Below, piece after piece: positions 1 through 11,039 of a stretch of DNA of 64,000 bases. The stretch comes from Notamacropus eugenii. Lineage: Eukaryota > Chordata > Mammalia > Diprotodontia > Macropodidae. The stretch covers positions 33,126,817 through 33,190,816 of the forward strand of contig NC_092875.1 of assembly GCF_028372415.1 (NCBI RefSeq), given 5' to 3'. Both the position numbers and the translations under genes were made by a program. The notes under the pieces were generated by a model that was not told the origin of the DNA, ran no database searches, and worked only from the letters and a program-made list of their open reading frames with translations. The stretch's first letter is position 1. Each line of letters opens with the position of its first letter.

Positions 1-1165
1 AGGAGACAGTGGAAAGACATTGATCTTGGAGTTCCAGGATCCAAGTTCAAATCTATTTCTGTCAATGAATACCAGGTGCCAAGCAGGGTAGTATAATGAA
101 CAGGGATTGGAATCTGGGCAATTTCCATGGCCTCCTGGAGTCTGTTTCCTCCTCTTCGAAATGAAGGGGATGAATTGGAAGGTCACTCCCACCTTTACTT
201 CCTACAAGGTCTGGAAAAGTATGCTAACTTGTCTATAGTCTCCCAGTCAGTGAGCAGCAGAGAGGGGCTCCTCCTCCCATGCAGTGGGCCCCAGCTCCAC
301 CGTCCTTCTACGCTGTCTCCACATTCTTTGTGCCTTCGATCTTCTCCTCCTCTTCCTCCTCCTCCTGCCCCTCTCCTTTCTCTCTCCTTTTTCCTGCTGA
401 AGACAGTGATTAATGAGGTTGGTTTGGGTTGGTGAAGCCTAGAGTCCCCTGGGGAGACTGCTTGATGACTGGCAGCAGGCAGGAGCAAGCGTCATCCCAG
501 TCCCCATGACATGCCATGGTATAGTAGGTACCAAGGGACCAGACCTACACAGCTCACTCACACCTCTTGTGTGCCTTACCCAGCTGTGGGTGCCCCAGTT
601 ATGGGCTATCTCAGGCAGAGAGAACCCTGGAGGAAGTATGGTATAGTAAGAAAGGGAGCAGACTTGAGGTCAAAAGATCTGGATTCAAATCCCACTTTGG
701 TGGCTTATTACTTAGAGACTTTAGAGTAATCATTTCCTTTCTGAGTTCCCATTTCCTCCTCTTTAAATGGGTTTGGGGATTGGTTTGATGATCTTAGATC
801 CCTTCTGGTTTGAAATCTTAGGAATCTATGCAATTAATCCTAGATCTAATAGTTGCTACTTGGTGATTTGGTCAATGCCTAGTTAGCTGAACCATGGGGA
901 TCCATGAGTCACATAGTGTCACCCAGTTTTGAGAGGTAGCCTGCCACACTGTTTAGGGCATTGGCTTTGTAGTCAGAAAAGACCTGAGTTCAAATTTTAT
1001 CTCAAATACCAAATAGCTACATGAGCCTGGGAAAGTCACTTAACTTTTCTGTGCCTTAGCTTCCGCATCTATCAAATGCAGGGGGTGGATTTGAACTCAG
1101 GTGTTCCTAGGGTTCTTTTCTAACTAAATCTATATCATTCCAGGATCCTGTGATCTGTAACTTTA
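1..1165 (+). repeat. Cluster of MIR-type SINE fragments
   Basis: Three sense fragments at about 1-60, 628-830 and 935-1165. The last shows the full MIR order: GGCATTGGCTTTGTAGTCAG, then the CORE 'cctgggaaagtcacttaac', then 'catctatcaaatgcaggggg'. Sequence between them (about 210-620) is not assigned. Confidence 0.75.
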
Positions 1166-1514
1166 TTGCCTACTGCTTGTATGCTTGTATCATTACATAC
1201 TAGTCAGTTAAGACAGGTCTGTTTCTCCTCAATATTCCACTCCTCCTTCTCATCCCCCCACCCCAGTGAACCATGTTCATTTTTGCTGTGACATTATTCT
1301 CAGGGATCTGCTACCCAAACAGGATTTTTAGGGAAGCATCTCACACCAGGCATGACACAAAGAAGGTTCTTGATAAGCGATCAACTGAGTTATGACAAAG
1401 TAACCATTCATCAGAAAAAGAGCTGGATGTCTTAGTGGCATACAAGCTCATTCCGAGTCAATACTATCCTTGAAAGCTAATACTGTACAATATTAGGGAG
1501 CTTGAATGTTGGTG

Positions 1515-2960
1515 TCACTGTCCAAGTTGTTCTCATTGTGCTTCCTTCCCTTTGCAGCCATTCATAAGACATCTCCCCATTGTCTTCTGAAACTGTTCGT
1601 CCTATAATTTTTTATGACCAATAATTCCATTCCATCCATATGTCATAATCTGCTTGGCTATTCCCCAATAAGTGGATACCCCTTTAGTTTTAAGGGTTTT
1701 TTATACTATGAAAAGAACTTTTAGAAATATTTTTGTACATATGAGTCCTTTCCCTCTTTTGAGTCTTTGGGGCATATACATAGTAGCAGTATTGCTCAGG
1801 TGTGTGCATTTTAGTCACTTTTTGGTCAGAGTTCCAACATGACTAGACCAACTTACAGCCTTGTCAACAGTGCCCTGGTGTTTCTCTTTTTCCACTGCCC
1901 CTCTGACATTTGTGATTTTCCCTTTTTGTCATTTTTGCTAGTCTGATGGATGGGGCGGGGTAGAACCTCACAGTTGCTTTAATGTGCATTTCTTCAGTTA
2001 TTAATGATTTGGAGCATTTTTTCATATGGTTGTTGATAGCACAATATCTAGCACATAGTAGGCGCCTAATAAACATTTATTGATTGAGCTTGAATTTCTT
2101 CCTTTGAAAACTGCTTGTTCATATCCCTTGATTATTTATCTGTTGGTGAATGGTTCTTGTTAGTAAAATTTGAATCAGTTCCTTTTTACATCTTGGATAT
2201 GAGACCTCAATCAGAGAAACTTACTGAAAAGATTTCCTCTCAGTTAGCTATTTCCCATTTAAGTGTAGCTGCATTGATTTTGTTTCTGCAAAAATAGTTG
2301 GATACGCATAATGCCTGGGTGTGTCCTAGTAGATGGACACCCAAGTATTTTATATCTTCTGTGATGGAATTTCTTTTTCCAGCTCTTCCTGCCGAGTTTT
2401 CATGGAAATATACAGAATGTTGATGATTTATTTTATGTCCTAAAGCTTTGCTGAACTTATTGTTTCAATCAATGTTTTAGTTGACTCTTTTAGGTTTTCT
2501 AAATAAACCATTGTATCAATTTACTTCAAAAAGTAATAACCATTTCCTCCTTACTTATTCCATTGATTTCTTATTCTTGTCTTTTTTCTGTAACTACAAT
2601 TTCTAGCACCATGTTAGAGAGTAGTGGTGATAATATACATTCTTGCTTTACCTCTGATCTTAGTGGAAAAGCTTCTTACTTTTCACTATTACATATGCTG
2701 TTTGCTCTTGGTTTTAGATAGCTTTAGGTGATTATTATTTATTGTTAATTAAGGAAAAGTCTATTTCTGTGCTTTCTAGAGTTTTTAATGGAATGGGGTG
2801 CTGGATTTTGTCAAAAGCCTTTTAAACACCTATTGATGTAATCATGTGGTTTTAATTATTTCTGATATTAATATGGTATGTTATGTATATTGTCTTCCTT
2901 ACATTGCACTAGTTATGCATTCTTGATATGAAGCCAAAATGGTCATAGTGTATAATGTTT
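1515..2960 (-). repeat. Antisense L1 fragment (ORF2 RT part plus 3' part)
   Basis: 1515-2290 matches the 3' portion of marsupial L1 ORF2 read on the minus strand (segments coding for the 'gggaatggctgaacaa' region and the 'aagggatatgaacaggcagt' region). 2290-2960 matches reverse-transcriptase sequence, including the stretch equivalent to QGCPLSPLLFN. About 0.6 kb expected between the two parts is missing, so this copy is internally deleted. A 49-bp L2-like tail sits inside at about 2040-2088. Confidence 0.7.
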
Positions 2961-3074
2961 TTAATATTTAGGCAGCTTTAAGGGAAGCATGAAGGTTACA
3001 CAAAATGCTTCAATTAAAAAAAAGACTGAGGTAAGCAGAGCATGCAGGATGAGGAAGGTTATTAATTCTGCAGC

Positions 3075-3195
3075 ACTTGGCCTTGATCAGTTAGACACAT
3101 CTGGAGAACTGGGCTCAGTTCATTTAGGAAGGGCAGAGAGCTGGAGAACACTCAGAGGAGAGTGCCCAGGGTGGTGAAGAACCTTGAGACCATGT
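3075..3195 (+). repeat. L3/CR1 fragment
   Basis: 'gctggagaacactcagagga' followed by 'gggtggtgaagaaccttgag' is the CR1/L3 block that in consensus reads ctggagnacatccagaggag...gatggtgaaggg. Confidence 0.6.
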
Positions 3196-3725
3196 AGTCC
3201 AATCCTCACACCACCTATGCATCCCAGCATTTTACAAAGGGTGAAACTGAGGCCTAGAGAAGGGACCCAAGGACCTACAGGTAGGAAGTGGTAGACCTGG
3301 GATTCAACCTCAGGTCCTCTGACTACATTCTTTTCTCTGCATCATGTTGCCTCCCTTCAATTACTTAATAAAAAGATAAAGTCTAAACCAATGTTTTCAT
3401 TAGTACAGGGATTTTCAGGTGAGGAAATCCTACCAACACAGTCAATAGCTTTTCTGCAACTTATAATTTTAAAGAAGTTTAATAATAATAATATAACAAC
3501 AACTAGTATTTTTTCAGTGGTTTGCAAATATCTCATTGGTTCCTTATAACAGCCCTTGGAGGTTGCTGCTATTATTAAGCCCTATTTTACAGATAAGGAA
3601 ACTGAGGCAGATAAGAAGTGACTTGCTCAGGGTCATACAACTAGTAAGTGTCTGAGGTCAGATTTGAACTCAGGTCTTCCTAACTCTGAGTCCAGAGCTA
3701 TATCCACTGAGATACCTACTTGCTG
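3195..3725 (-). repeat. Two antisense MIR-type SINEs
   Basis: 3195-3355 and 3480-3722. Both carry the antisense signature 'gaaactgaggc' followed by the gap and 'gatttgaact/attcaacct caggtc'. The second ends with a clear antisense head, 'atatccactgagatacc'. Confidence 0.8.
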
Positions 3726-4027
3726 AGAGTCCCAGAGCCAGTGTGCCTCAGACATGAGATTTGAACTCACCTCTTTCTGTCTTCCAGGTCAACTCTCTAT
3801 GGGTATAATAACATATCTGTGCCTCCCAGAGGGGATAAGAAGAATATAGTGCAGGCCTTAATATGATAGAAGCAAGAGAGACTATTGGTAGGCTGACCCC
3901 AAGGCTGGACTGACAGATGGATGATTGAGCTGGGAGCTGGGTTCTAATGTTCCCACCAGAAAGGGAGTCCCCCCCGACACTGACAGGTTCTATTTCTTTT
4001 TCCCCAATCTTCATCTCCCTATAAAAA

Positions 4028-4190
4028 GGGGTTCTTAATCTTTTTTGAACAGTCTGATGAAAACTATGGACCATTTCTCAGAACCATATTTTTAAATGCA
4101 TAAAATAAAATACATAGAACCACAAAGGAAACCAAATACATTGAAATAAAACAAAAAAAATCAAATTCACAAACTCCAAGTTAAGAGCTC
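4028..4190 (+). mobile_element. Small hAT-like nonautonomous DNA element, copy 1
   Basis: Ends are imperfect inverted repeats: ggttcttaatc at the left and the complement of agttaagagctct at the right. The interior (aaatgcataaaataaaatac) matches, in reverse orientation, the elements at 13046-13242 and 28835-29028. It is flanked on the right by a MIR. Confidence 0.55.
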
Positions 4191-4194
4191 TTGC

Positions 4195-4375
4195 CCTAAA
4201 GGGGAAGTCAAAGGATCTGGATTCAAATTTTGACTTGGTCCTCTTCTATGTGTCTAACTTTAGGCAAGTCAAGTCTCGGTTTCCTCATCAGAAAAAGAAA
4301 GGGGCTGAACTAAACACCTGCAAAGGTCCCTTTCATCTTTAAGCTTATAATCCTATTATTCTATAACCTTACAGT
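4195..4375 (+). repeat. MIR-type SINE
   Basis: 'caaaggatctggattcaaat' head, then 'ctaactttaggcaagtcaag' and 'tttcctcatcagaaaaagaa'. Confidence 0.7.
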
Positions 4376-5106
4376 GCCCAGACCAGGGCTCTAACAGAAG
4401 TGAATGTTCAAGCTGCCACAGTGTCCAGGTCAAAGGGAGGGCATAGGCTCGTTGTTCACAAAGCCAGAGCAAGGGGAAGGTGGATGGAGGAAAAGGCAAA
4501 TGACTCAGGAGGTAAGAGTCCAAGTTCTTGTTCCTTCTTCTCCCTTAACGAGTAGGCCACAAGAGAACCGCCATCTTTTTGGCCTAATGGGTACACAATG
4601 TTGGCTTTATCCTTAACTCTTCCCTCTCACTCATCGAACTTATGCAATCCATTGTCATATCTTGCTGATTTTATTCTAAAGCATCTCTCCTATCTGTCCC
4701 TTTCACTCCACTCACATAGACACCACCCTATTTCAGACCTTTATCATCTGTCACCTGGACTATGGTAACAGCCATCATAATAAGTAAGTGGTCCCCCTGG
4801 CTCAAGCCTCCCAAAGCCATTTTCCATGAGCAGAGGTCTGAATATTTCGCCCTCTAGAAAAAAATCTTCCATTGTTCAAAATTCCTTACAATTTTCCCCC
4901 TTCCTACCCTTCCAGGCTTCCCCTTACTAAGCCCCATGGACTCAGTAACCCAGTGACACTGGCTTCCTTGATGTTCCTGGAACTCAAGCCACTCTAACTC
5001 CCAATTATGGACATTTTTAGTGGTTAGCCCCTCATTCTTGGAATTCTAATTCCTTCTTCATCTCCGTTCCTTTCTCTCCTTCAAATCTCAGCTAAAATTC
5101 TATCGT

Positions 5107-5400
5107 CTTTTTTTATGTTTTGTTTTTTCCCAATTATATGTTGGAACAATTTTAAACATTTTTTAAAAAAGTTTTGAGTTCCGGACTGCTTGCCATCTTG
5201 GGAAGGGGGGAGGAGAGGGAAGGAGGGAGAAAAATTGGAACTTAAAATCTTATAAAAATGAATGTTGAAAACTACCTTTACATGTAATTGGAAAAAATAA
5301 AATACTATTAAATAAGAAAAAAAGTTTTGAGTTCCAAATTCTATCCCTCTCTCCCTCCCTCTCATCCCCTTTCCCTGAAATGGTAAAAGCAATCCGTAAA
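5107..5400 (-). repeat. Antisense L1 3' end split by a second L1 tail
   Basis: Outer piece at 5107-5182 and 5318-5400 reads on the minus strand as an L1 3' end (ggaactcaaaac... and the flanking purine-rich tract). The inner insert is listed separately. Confidence 0.7.
5183..5317 (+). mobile_element. 135-bp L1 3'-end insertion with 18-bp target duplication
   Basis: Starts 'ggactgcttgccatcttggg', contains 'ggaacttaaaatcttataaa' and ends in an A-rich tail: the canonical marsupial L1 3' end, strongly 5'-truncated. Target-site duplication: 18 identical bases (six A then gttttgagttcc) at 5165-5182 and 5318-5335. Confidence 0.9.
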
Positions 5401-5640
5401 ATCTTATCTTTTACAAGACTTTCCCTGTTTTCCTAAATGCTACCAGTGCCTCACCTCTGTTGATTAACTCCAATTTATTGGATCTATAGCTACACAGTTG
5501 TGTAGCTCCCCTCCCATTAGACCCTAAGGTCAGGAACTGTCTTTCTCCTTTCTTTGCATCCCCAGACCTTAGCACAATGACCAGCACATAGGCTAAGTAT
5601 TTACTAACAGCCTAACTTCTAGTAGACTCCAGTGTTTTCC

Positions 5641-6350
5641 TATTACTTCTAGGATCAAAATATAAACTTCTGTTTGGCATTTGTTTCAACCTTTTCATCC
5701 ATTTTACTATTTTCTTCTATGATCTAGCCCAGGGGTTCTCAAACTTTTTGGACTCAGCACCTCTCTATACTCTTCAAAATTACTGTGGAACCTCTAAGAA
5801 CTTTTGTTAACGTAGGTTTTGTCTACTGACATTTAGTGTATTAGGACTTAAACCATCTTAGTATTTTGTGAATGTAGTTTTGGCCTCATGGAGCTCCCTG
5901 AAAGGGCCTTGGGACCTCCAGGGGGCCCCAGATCACACTTTAAGAACCACTGACTTAGCCATACTGGTCTGCAGTTATTTTTCACTCTCCAAGATGCATC
6001 CCCTGTCTTTAATGGTTTGCTTTCAATGCTCTCTCTCCTCATTTCCACCCCATGGAATCCCTGGTTTTTTTGAAGAATCATCTCCAGGTCTATCTTCTTC
6101 AAGAGGTCCTTCCTGGTTCTCCTCACACCACCCCTTCTAGCTGCTAGTGCCTAGTTTGTAAGTATTGTGTGGGTGCATTCACACACATCTATGTCTATAC
6201 ATACGCACATACACACACAAATACATGTACAAGTTGTCTCTAATAGAATGTAAGGTCTTTAAAGGCAGGGACTGTTTCCCTTTTTCCTTTGTACCTTCAG
6301 CACTTATCAGCATGCCCTGCATAAAGGAAGGATTTCAATGACCTTTGATG
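5641..6350 (+). repeat. L2 LINE 3' end, split by a hAT element
   Basis: 5641-5729 contains 'taggatcaaaatataaactt' and 'ctgtttggcatttg'; after the insert it continues at 5961 and ends with 'tagaatgtaaggtctttaaa' and 'ggcagggactgtttcc', the L2 tail. A dinucleotide-rich (CA) stretch lies at 6175-6230. Confidence 0.75.
5730..5952 (+). mobile_element. hAT-Charlie-like nonautonomous element in L2
   Basis: Inverted ends: caggggttctcaaactt at the left and aagaaccactg at the right. Eight-base flanks atctagcc (5722-5729) and acttagcc (5953-5960) differ at two sites, as expected of an aged hAT target duplication. The interior resembles known mammalian Charlie-type elements ('ctctaagaacttttgtt'). Confidence 0.8.
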
Positions 6351-6394
6351 AAGGCTTCCCACTCTCAGGGCCTCAGCCTCTCAAGGGCTTAGAG

Positions 6395-6560
6395 GAACAG
6401 CAGCAGTTTTCATTTATACAATGTCCTAAACCAAGAGCTCACCTGAGTCTCATAAGAGCCCTTCAAGGAAAGTGCTGTTATTATATCCCCATTTTACAGA
6501 TGAGGAAACTGAGAGTAAGCAATTGACTTGTCCAAGGTTGACAGCAGGTCAGTGGCAAAG
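6395..6560 (-). repeat. Antisense MIR-type SINE
   Basis: 'ttacagatgaggaaactgag' at 6494-6513 with the upstream antisense tail 'tcataagagcccttcaagg'. Confidence 0.8.
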
Positions 6561-6569
6561 GTGATATTA

Positions 6570-6720
6570 TATCAGAGCTGGGAGAGATCTTAGAACACGG
6601 AATGTCAGAGCTGGGAGGGCTCTTAGAACAGGGAATGTCAGAGCTGGGAGAGATCTTAGAACATGGACTGTCAGAGATGGGAGGGCTCTTAGAACTGGGA
6701 ATGTCAGAGCTGAGAGTGGT
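6570..6720 (+). repeat. 33-bp SINE-derived minisatellite, locus A
   Basis: About 4.5 copies of a unit that starts 'gtcagagctgggagrgmtct': copies at about 6571-6603, 6604-6636, 6637-6669, 6670-6702 and a partial from 6703. Copies 1 and 3 carry gagatctt while 2 and 4 carry gggctctt, giving a 66-bp two-unit pattern. The unit resembles the 'agagctggaagggaccttag' part of a marsupial MIR-type SINE. Confidence 0.9.
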
Positions 6721-6884
6721 GTCAGAGATGAACTTGTTCCCCCCCTCCCTGTCCTTTACAGAAGGAGAAGTAATTCCCCAAGGTCCTATAATAGTTGTAG
6801 AGTGAATTCTATAATCCAGGTCTCCAGGCTCCCAGTCCTGAGCTCTTTTTTCTTCCAAGGTACATCTTCCTCTTAGAGTGATGC

Positions 6885-7555
6885 AGTGGAAAGTAAACTG
6901 GATTTGTAGTTCTGGGTCCCAATCCTGAGTCTGTTACTTATTTTCTATCTGTGAGACTTTGGTCAAATTGCCCAAGCTCTCTGAGCCTCAGTTTCTCACA
7001 TCTGTAAAGTGCAAGGATCAGATTTTATCGACTCTAAGGTCACTTCCAGTACTTAATCCCTCGACCTCCCTTTTCTGTCCCCCCTCCCTCAGTAACCTTT
7101 TCTGGTGCCAATCCTGCAAGGTCTTGTTTTCAGCTCCCAGTCAACTAATCTACACTAAGATGTTAATGGCTGGTAATTGAATATGGGGCGATCCCTCCTA
7201 AGGCATGTATATATTTCAGTGGGGAACTCTTATCGACAGAAACATACAAAAGAATGAATCCTAAACAGTGAAACTTCAACATCTTAAAGGAAGGACACAA
7301 GCATTTATCAAGCACCTACTATATACTAGACAGTCTGCTAAGCACTTTAAAACTATCTCATTGCATCCTCAGAACCACTCTGGGAGGCAGGTGCTGTTAT
7401 TACCATTATTTTACAGCTGAGGAAACTGTAGCACTCAGAGGTTTACTCACTTACTCAGAGTCACATAGCTAGTAAGTGTCTGAGGCTGAATTTGAATTCA
7501 AATCATCTTGACTCTAGACCTAGCGCTCTAAACACCACGCTATCTGTCTCCTACC
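6885..7555. repeat. MIR-type SINEs, one sense and one antisense
   Basis: Sense copy 6885-7060 ('gcagtggaaagtaaactgga', 'ctgagcctcagtttctcaca'). Antisense copy 7280-7555 ('agcatttatcaagcacctac' tail, 'cagctgaggaaactgtagc', 'cacatagctagtaagtgtct'). Confidence 0.8.
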
Positions 7556-7914
7556 TAACATGAGAGGTATTTCCCAGCAGGTACCATACCATCATTCCTT
7601 ACACCAACCCCAACGCCAGTCTTGCCAACCTCTTTTGGCCCACTGTATCTTAGTTTTAACGTACTGAGTTGGACTGACTTCATCTGGAATCACACCTGGC
7701 TGGGTTGGCCTTTGAAGTGGCCGTAAGCCCTGGAGCCTGCTGGGGTAAGGGGATCTCCTGTAGCCATGTTGGCTTTCCCTCAAGAGTTTAATTGTCTACT
7801 GGGGCCATCTTGGTCCCTGCTCTGCTTACTGACTGACTGACTCTCCAGTAGCTCAGCTTTTTGCCTCCCGGTGCTCCAGCCCATATCCATCTCATTTGTT
7901 CTGTCACTCCCCAG

Positions 7915-8090
7915 GAATGAAAGTACTTTGTTCCAGCCTTACTTTATTGGAACCAGGAATACTAATCCCAGCTCTGTCCCTCATTCACTGAGTGACCTTG
8001 GAAAAGTCAACAACCATTTGTTACCTCTATATAATAAGTGGTTTGGACTAGGTGGTCTTCAAGTGTTCATCAATCCCTGATATACAGAAG
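7915..8090 (+). repeat. MIR-type SINE
   Basis: 'gagtgaccttggaaaagtca' CORE with 'gtggtttggactaggtggtc' end. The unassigned sequence 7560-7905 to its left shows nothing I recognise. Confidence 0.7.
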
Positions 8091-8107
8091 TCTTAAGAAT
8101 CCCCACC

Positions 8108-8206
8108 CAACTCTGACATTCCCTATTCTAAGACCCCTCCCAGCCCTGACATCCCCTGCTCTAAGGCCCCTCTCAGCCCTGACATCCCCTGTTCTAAGGC
8201 CTCTCC
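8108..8206 (-). repeat. 33-bp SINE-derived minisatellite, locus B (antisense)
   Basis: Three contiguous 33-bp units (8108-8140, 8141-8173, 8174-8206), each of form 'cagccctgacatcccctgyt' then ctaaggcccctct; the complement is the locus A unit. Confidence 0.9.
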
Positions 8207-8229
8207 CTGCTCTTATAACATTCTTAGGA

Positions 8230-8740
8230 CAATGTCTCATTGACTTTTCTTCCTCTAGCCTGAGTAGGGGGAGCTGGTTCAGAGGGAAGGAGAGGATGTT
8301 GAGTCTCCATCCTCACCTCCAGATAGCACACACTGGGCTTCAGTGGGCTTCTCCTTTACTCTCCACTGACTCTTGTCCATGTACAGTCCCTGGATAGTTC
8401 TTCAGGGCTCCTGCCAACACTGGCAGTTCTCCAAACTGACCCCACAAAGGCTGAGAGGCAGGAGTGGGAGGCTTTGAGGGGGAATGAGTAAGACCTCTTT
8501 CATAAACTAATACTATGCAAATAAGCACCTGGTTGGGTTTTTGGGGTGTGTGGGTTGCTGTTTTTTCCCTTTTGTTGGTTTAAAAACATATTTTTAGTAG
8601 ATAGCTTGAGTACCGGCACTAAGAAGGTAAAGACCAGAAAAGTGGCTTAAATCCACGGGGAGGCCATCAACCATTTGTTATTGGTTGATCAATATTGGCC
8701 AACAGCTCTGGTCACATCTGCTTTCTATCCCTTTTGTCAC
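8230..8740. other. DTX1 intron, no recognised element
   Basis: Unique-looking sequence; I see no SINE, LINE or exon in it. Confidence 0.5.
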
Positions 8741-8744
8741 ATTG

Positions 8745-8880
8745 GGATGAGCTCATCTTATTCTCAAAACAACCCTGTGAGCTAGGTGCCATATATTAAT
8801 CCCATTGGATAGATGAGAAGCCTGAATCTCAGAGAGGCTGTATCTTACCCATGGTCATACTGTTAGATTGTAGGAAGCCC
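8745..8880 (-). repeat. Antisense MIR fragment
   Basis: 'aacaaccctgtgagctaggt' and 'tagatgagaagcctgaatct' match the antisense MIR 3' half. Confidence 0.7.
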
Positions 8881-9880
8881 TATAAAGTGAGGAAACAAGA
8901 AAGTCCAACTGGAAAGAGACTGGGTATGTCTGTCCCATTCCCAGATGGGAATCAGGGAGGCATCCCATTAACACTGGGAAACTGAGTCCCTTGGGATCAA
9001 CTTCATCCACCCATGGATGTTTACCATGCTCCTCAGAACTTATGCAATAAAGCCACAGGGGAGGTCCACGTTCCCACAAGTGAGGAAATCCAAACACTAA
9101 CAACTAAGACTCCACTTCCCACAGGTGGGAGAGTCACATAGCCTCACAGGGAGGGCGCTGCTCCAGCAGGCAGAGGGAGGGCAGGGAATCAGCCTGCCTG
9201 CCAAGCCTCAAAAAGTAGGCTATTTAAAATGTTTCATTATTACTAATAATATCACAACTATCTATTACATAACAACAATACCACCATAACAGTTACTGAG
9301 GGGGTAAGGAAGTGGCCCTCTCTGCCCTTAGCCCTGGATCTGGGCCCCTCTTTCATTCCTCTCCACCCTCATCTGTCATTTCCATCCCATGACCTGGGTC
9401 AGAGAGCTTACCCCCACCTCCCTCCTTTCCTCCTTCCCTCTCTCTTTCTCCCTCCACATGGGAAAGCTGTTTCCAGACTGGGCTCCCAGGTCCTGACCCA
9501 GGACCTGGGGAAATATTTCAAAGCAAAACCCGTCTTCCTGCAGCAGCAGTGAAAACAAGCTGTAGATGAGGCAGATGAGCCACCAGGGCCTGGGGCCACC
9601 AGCTGAACAAACACCCTGACCCCAGGGGCTTGGGGGGGGGGAGCAGCTAAACCCCACTCCTGCAGGCCCTGTGCTCTAGGGCCCTATTAAATAAATCTGT
9701 TACTCAACAGATGGGCATGCTTGTCTCCTCATGGATATGGTCATGGATTGCCTCAGTAACACATGCTGGTGTTCTTAAAGGTGAATCAACATGTATATCC
9801 CAGAATTCAGGGGAACTGGGTGATCTTGGGCACAACTATTGGCTTCTATTTACTCAGCCATAAGAAAGGCAGCAAGACCT
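8881..9880. other. Low-repeat DTX1 intron segment
   Basis: Longest repeat-poor stretch left of the CpG island. It contains the CSL motif pair, a CTCC-rich tract (9410-9455) and a G run (9631-9641). No exon is evident; a regulatory role is possible but not shown. Confidence 0.5.
9071..9123. promoter_or_regulatory. Two CSL/RBPJ motifs with adjoining E-box-like sites in the DTX1 intron
   Basis: TTCCCACA occurs at 9071-9078 and 9116-9123 in the same orientation (reverse complement TGTGGGAA, the consensus CSL site), 45 bp apart. The first runs on into AGTG and the second into GGTG, so each is followed by a CANNTG E-box (CAAGTG, CAGGTG). The segment lies in repeat-poor intron. Function is untested. 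Confidence 0.35.
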
Positions 9881-9884
9881 GATT

Positions 9885-10790
9885 GCTAAAGTCCTCCATC
9901 TGACAGGCACTTGCCGTGTCACCCTGAGTGAGTCATTGACCTCTCATTGATCTGGATAACTCACAAGATGCAAAAAAAAGTGCAGACCTGCATTGGTAGA
10001 GAGAATTTCCTCAGTGGAAGGTCTCATGCCAATAAAACCCAAAGACCCATCCCCAAAGGACAAAAGATACAGCAATACTAGCACTGGCCATGTCTTTGGA
10101 AAGCTGTTTATAAAGAGTAATGAGAATTATTGGCACACGTGTGAATATGTATCTCAGTACACACCTGGATGTGTCTGCCTGAGTTTATAATTCAGCACAC
10201 ATGTGTATGGGGAGGGGCACATGACCCTGGAGCACAATGAAGCTAGGGCTACTTCCCATCACCCTGGCAGGCAGTGTGGTGCAATGGAAAGAGCCTTTGT
10301 TTGTGAGTGAAGAGACCTGGGTTCTAATCTGGGCACCTCAATTGACTTGGGATCAGTGATGACTGCAGAGTATTCACCTTGTCCAAGGACCCATGCCCTA
10401 ACCAAGGGGAAGGTCCCTTTTGCTCTCTGGATCTGGATTTCCTCATTTGTGAAATGAGGCAGTGGGGTCAGATGGCCTCTGTCTGCCAGCTCTAATATAC
10501 AGCAAATGTAAGTGCGGGTGAAGGCATAAAAGGAGGGGGGCCCTCTAGGCTTCCATATTGCTTTGCTTTTCCAGGATTGTAAATCCTAAGAGAAGAACAG
10601 GACCTGAGAGATCCTCCGTGGATTAGAGGCAAGATTGGCCTTAGATACATTCAATCCACCCCACTCATTTCAGAGGTAGAAACTGGAATTCACTTGGCTA
10701 AAGTGTGGCTTAATGACAAGAGTCAGGATTTGAATCCACATCTCCTACCTCTCAGACCAGGCCTCTTTCTATCACATCACCTCTTGCCCT
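9885..10790. repeat. MIR and MIR3-like SINE fragments
   Basis: 9885-10040 sense, MIR3-like ('gcagacctgcattggtagag' then aatttcctc); 10270-10500 sense MIR ('tggtgcaatggaaagagcct', 'cctcatttgtgaaatgaggc'); 10640-10790 antisense MIR ('caggatttgaatccacatct'). Confidence 0.7.
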
Positions 10791-10970
10791 TGACAAAGGG
10801 GAAGGGGGTCCACTTCCTCACATTCTTGCTTCATGGGAGGGTGTGAGTTGGAAGCTATGGCAGCTTCCTTCCAGGACTCTGGACCCCTCCCTGGACCCCC
10901 TGCCAAGCCTGGTTGGTTTCCAGATCTCCCTTGCTGGGGAGCTTGGCGGGGTCCCAGACCTAGGTTGTAT

Positions 10971-10972
<2 letters not shown>

Positions 10973-11037
<65 letters not shown>
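10973..11037 (+). repeat. (GT)n microsatellite
   Basis: About 32 uninterrupted GT dinucleotides. Confidence 0.98.

Positions 11038-11039
<2 letters not shown>

Larger units (their letters stand above)
4612..5640 (+). repeat. L2/L3 (CR1-clade) LINE 3' part, interrupted
   Basis: Recognised by 'catctgtcacctggactatg', 'cttcccttactaagccccat'-type coding remnants and the tail 'agaccttagcacaatgacca'. It is split at about 5107-5400 by an L1 3' end which itself contains another L1 tail. Confidence 0.65.

Noticed and set aside
6602-6805. Frame with an apparent 11-residue protein repeat (MSELGGLLEQG-like)
   Set aside because: It is the translation of the 33-bp minisatellite within a SINE, not a protein gene.
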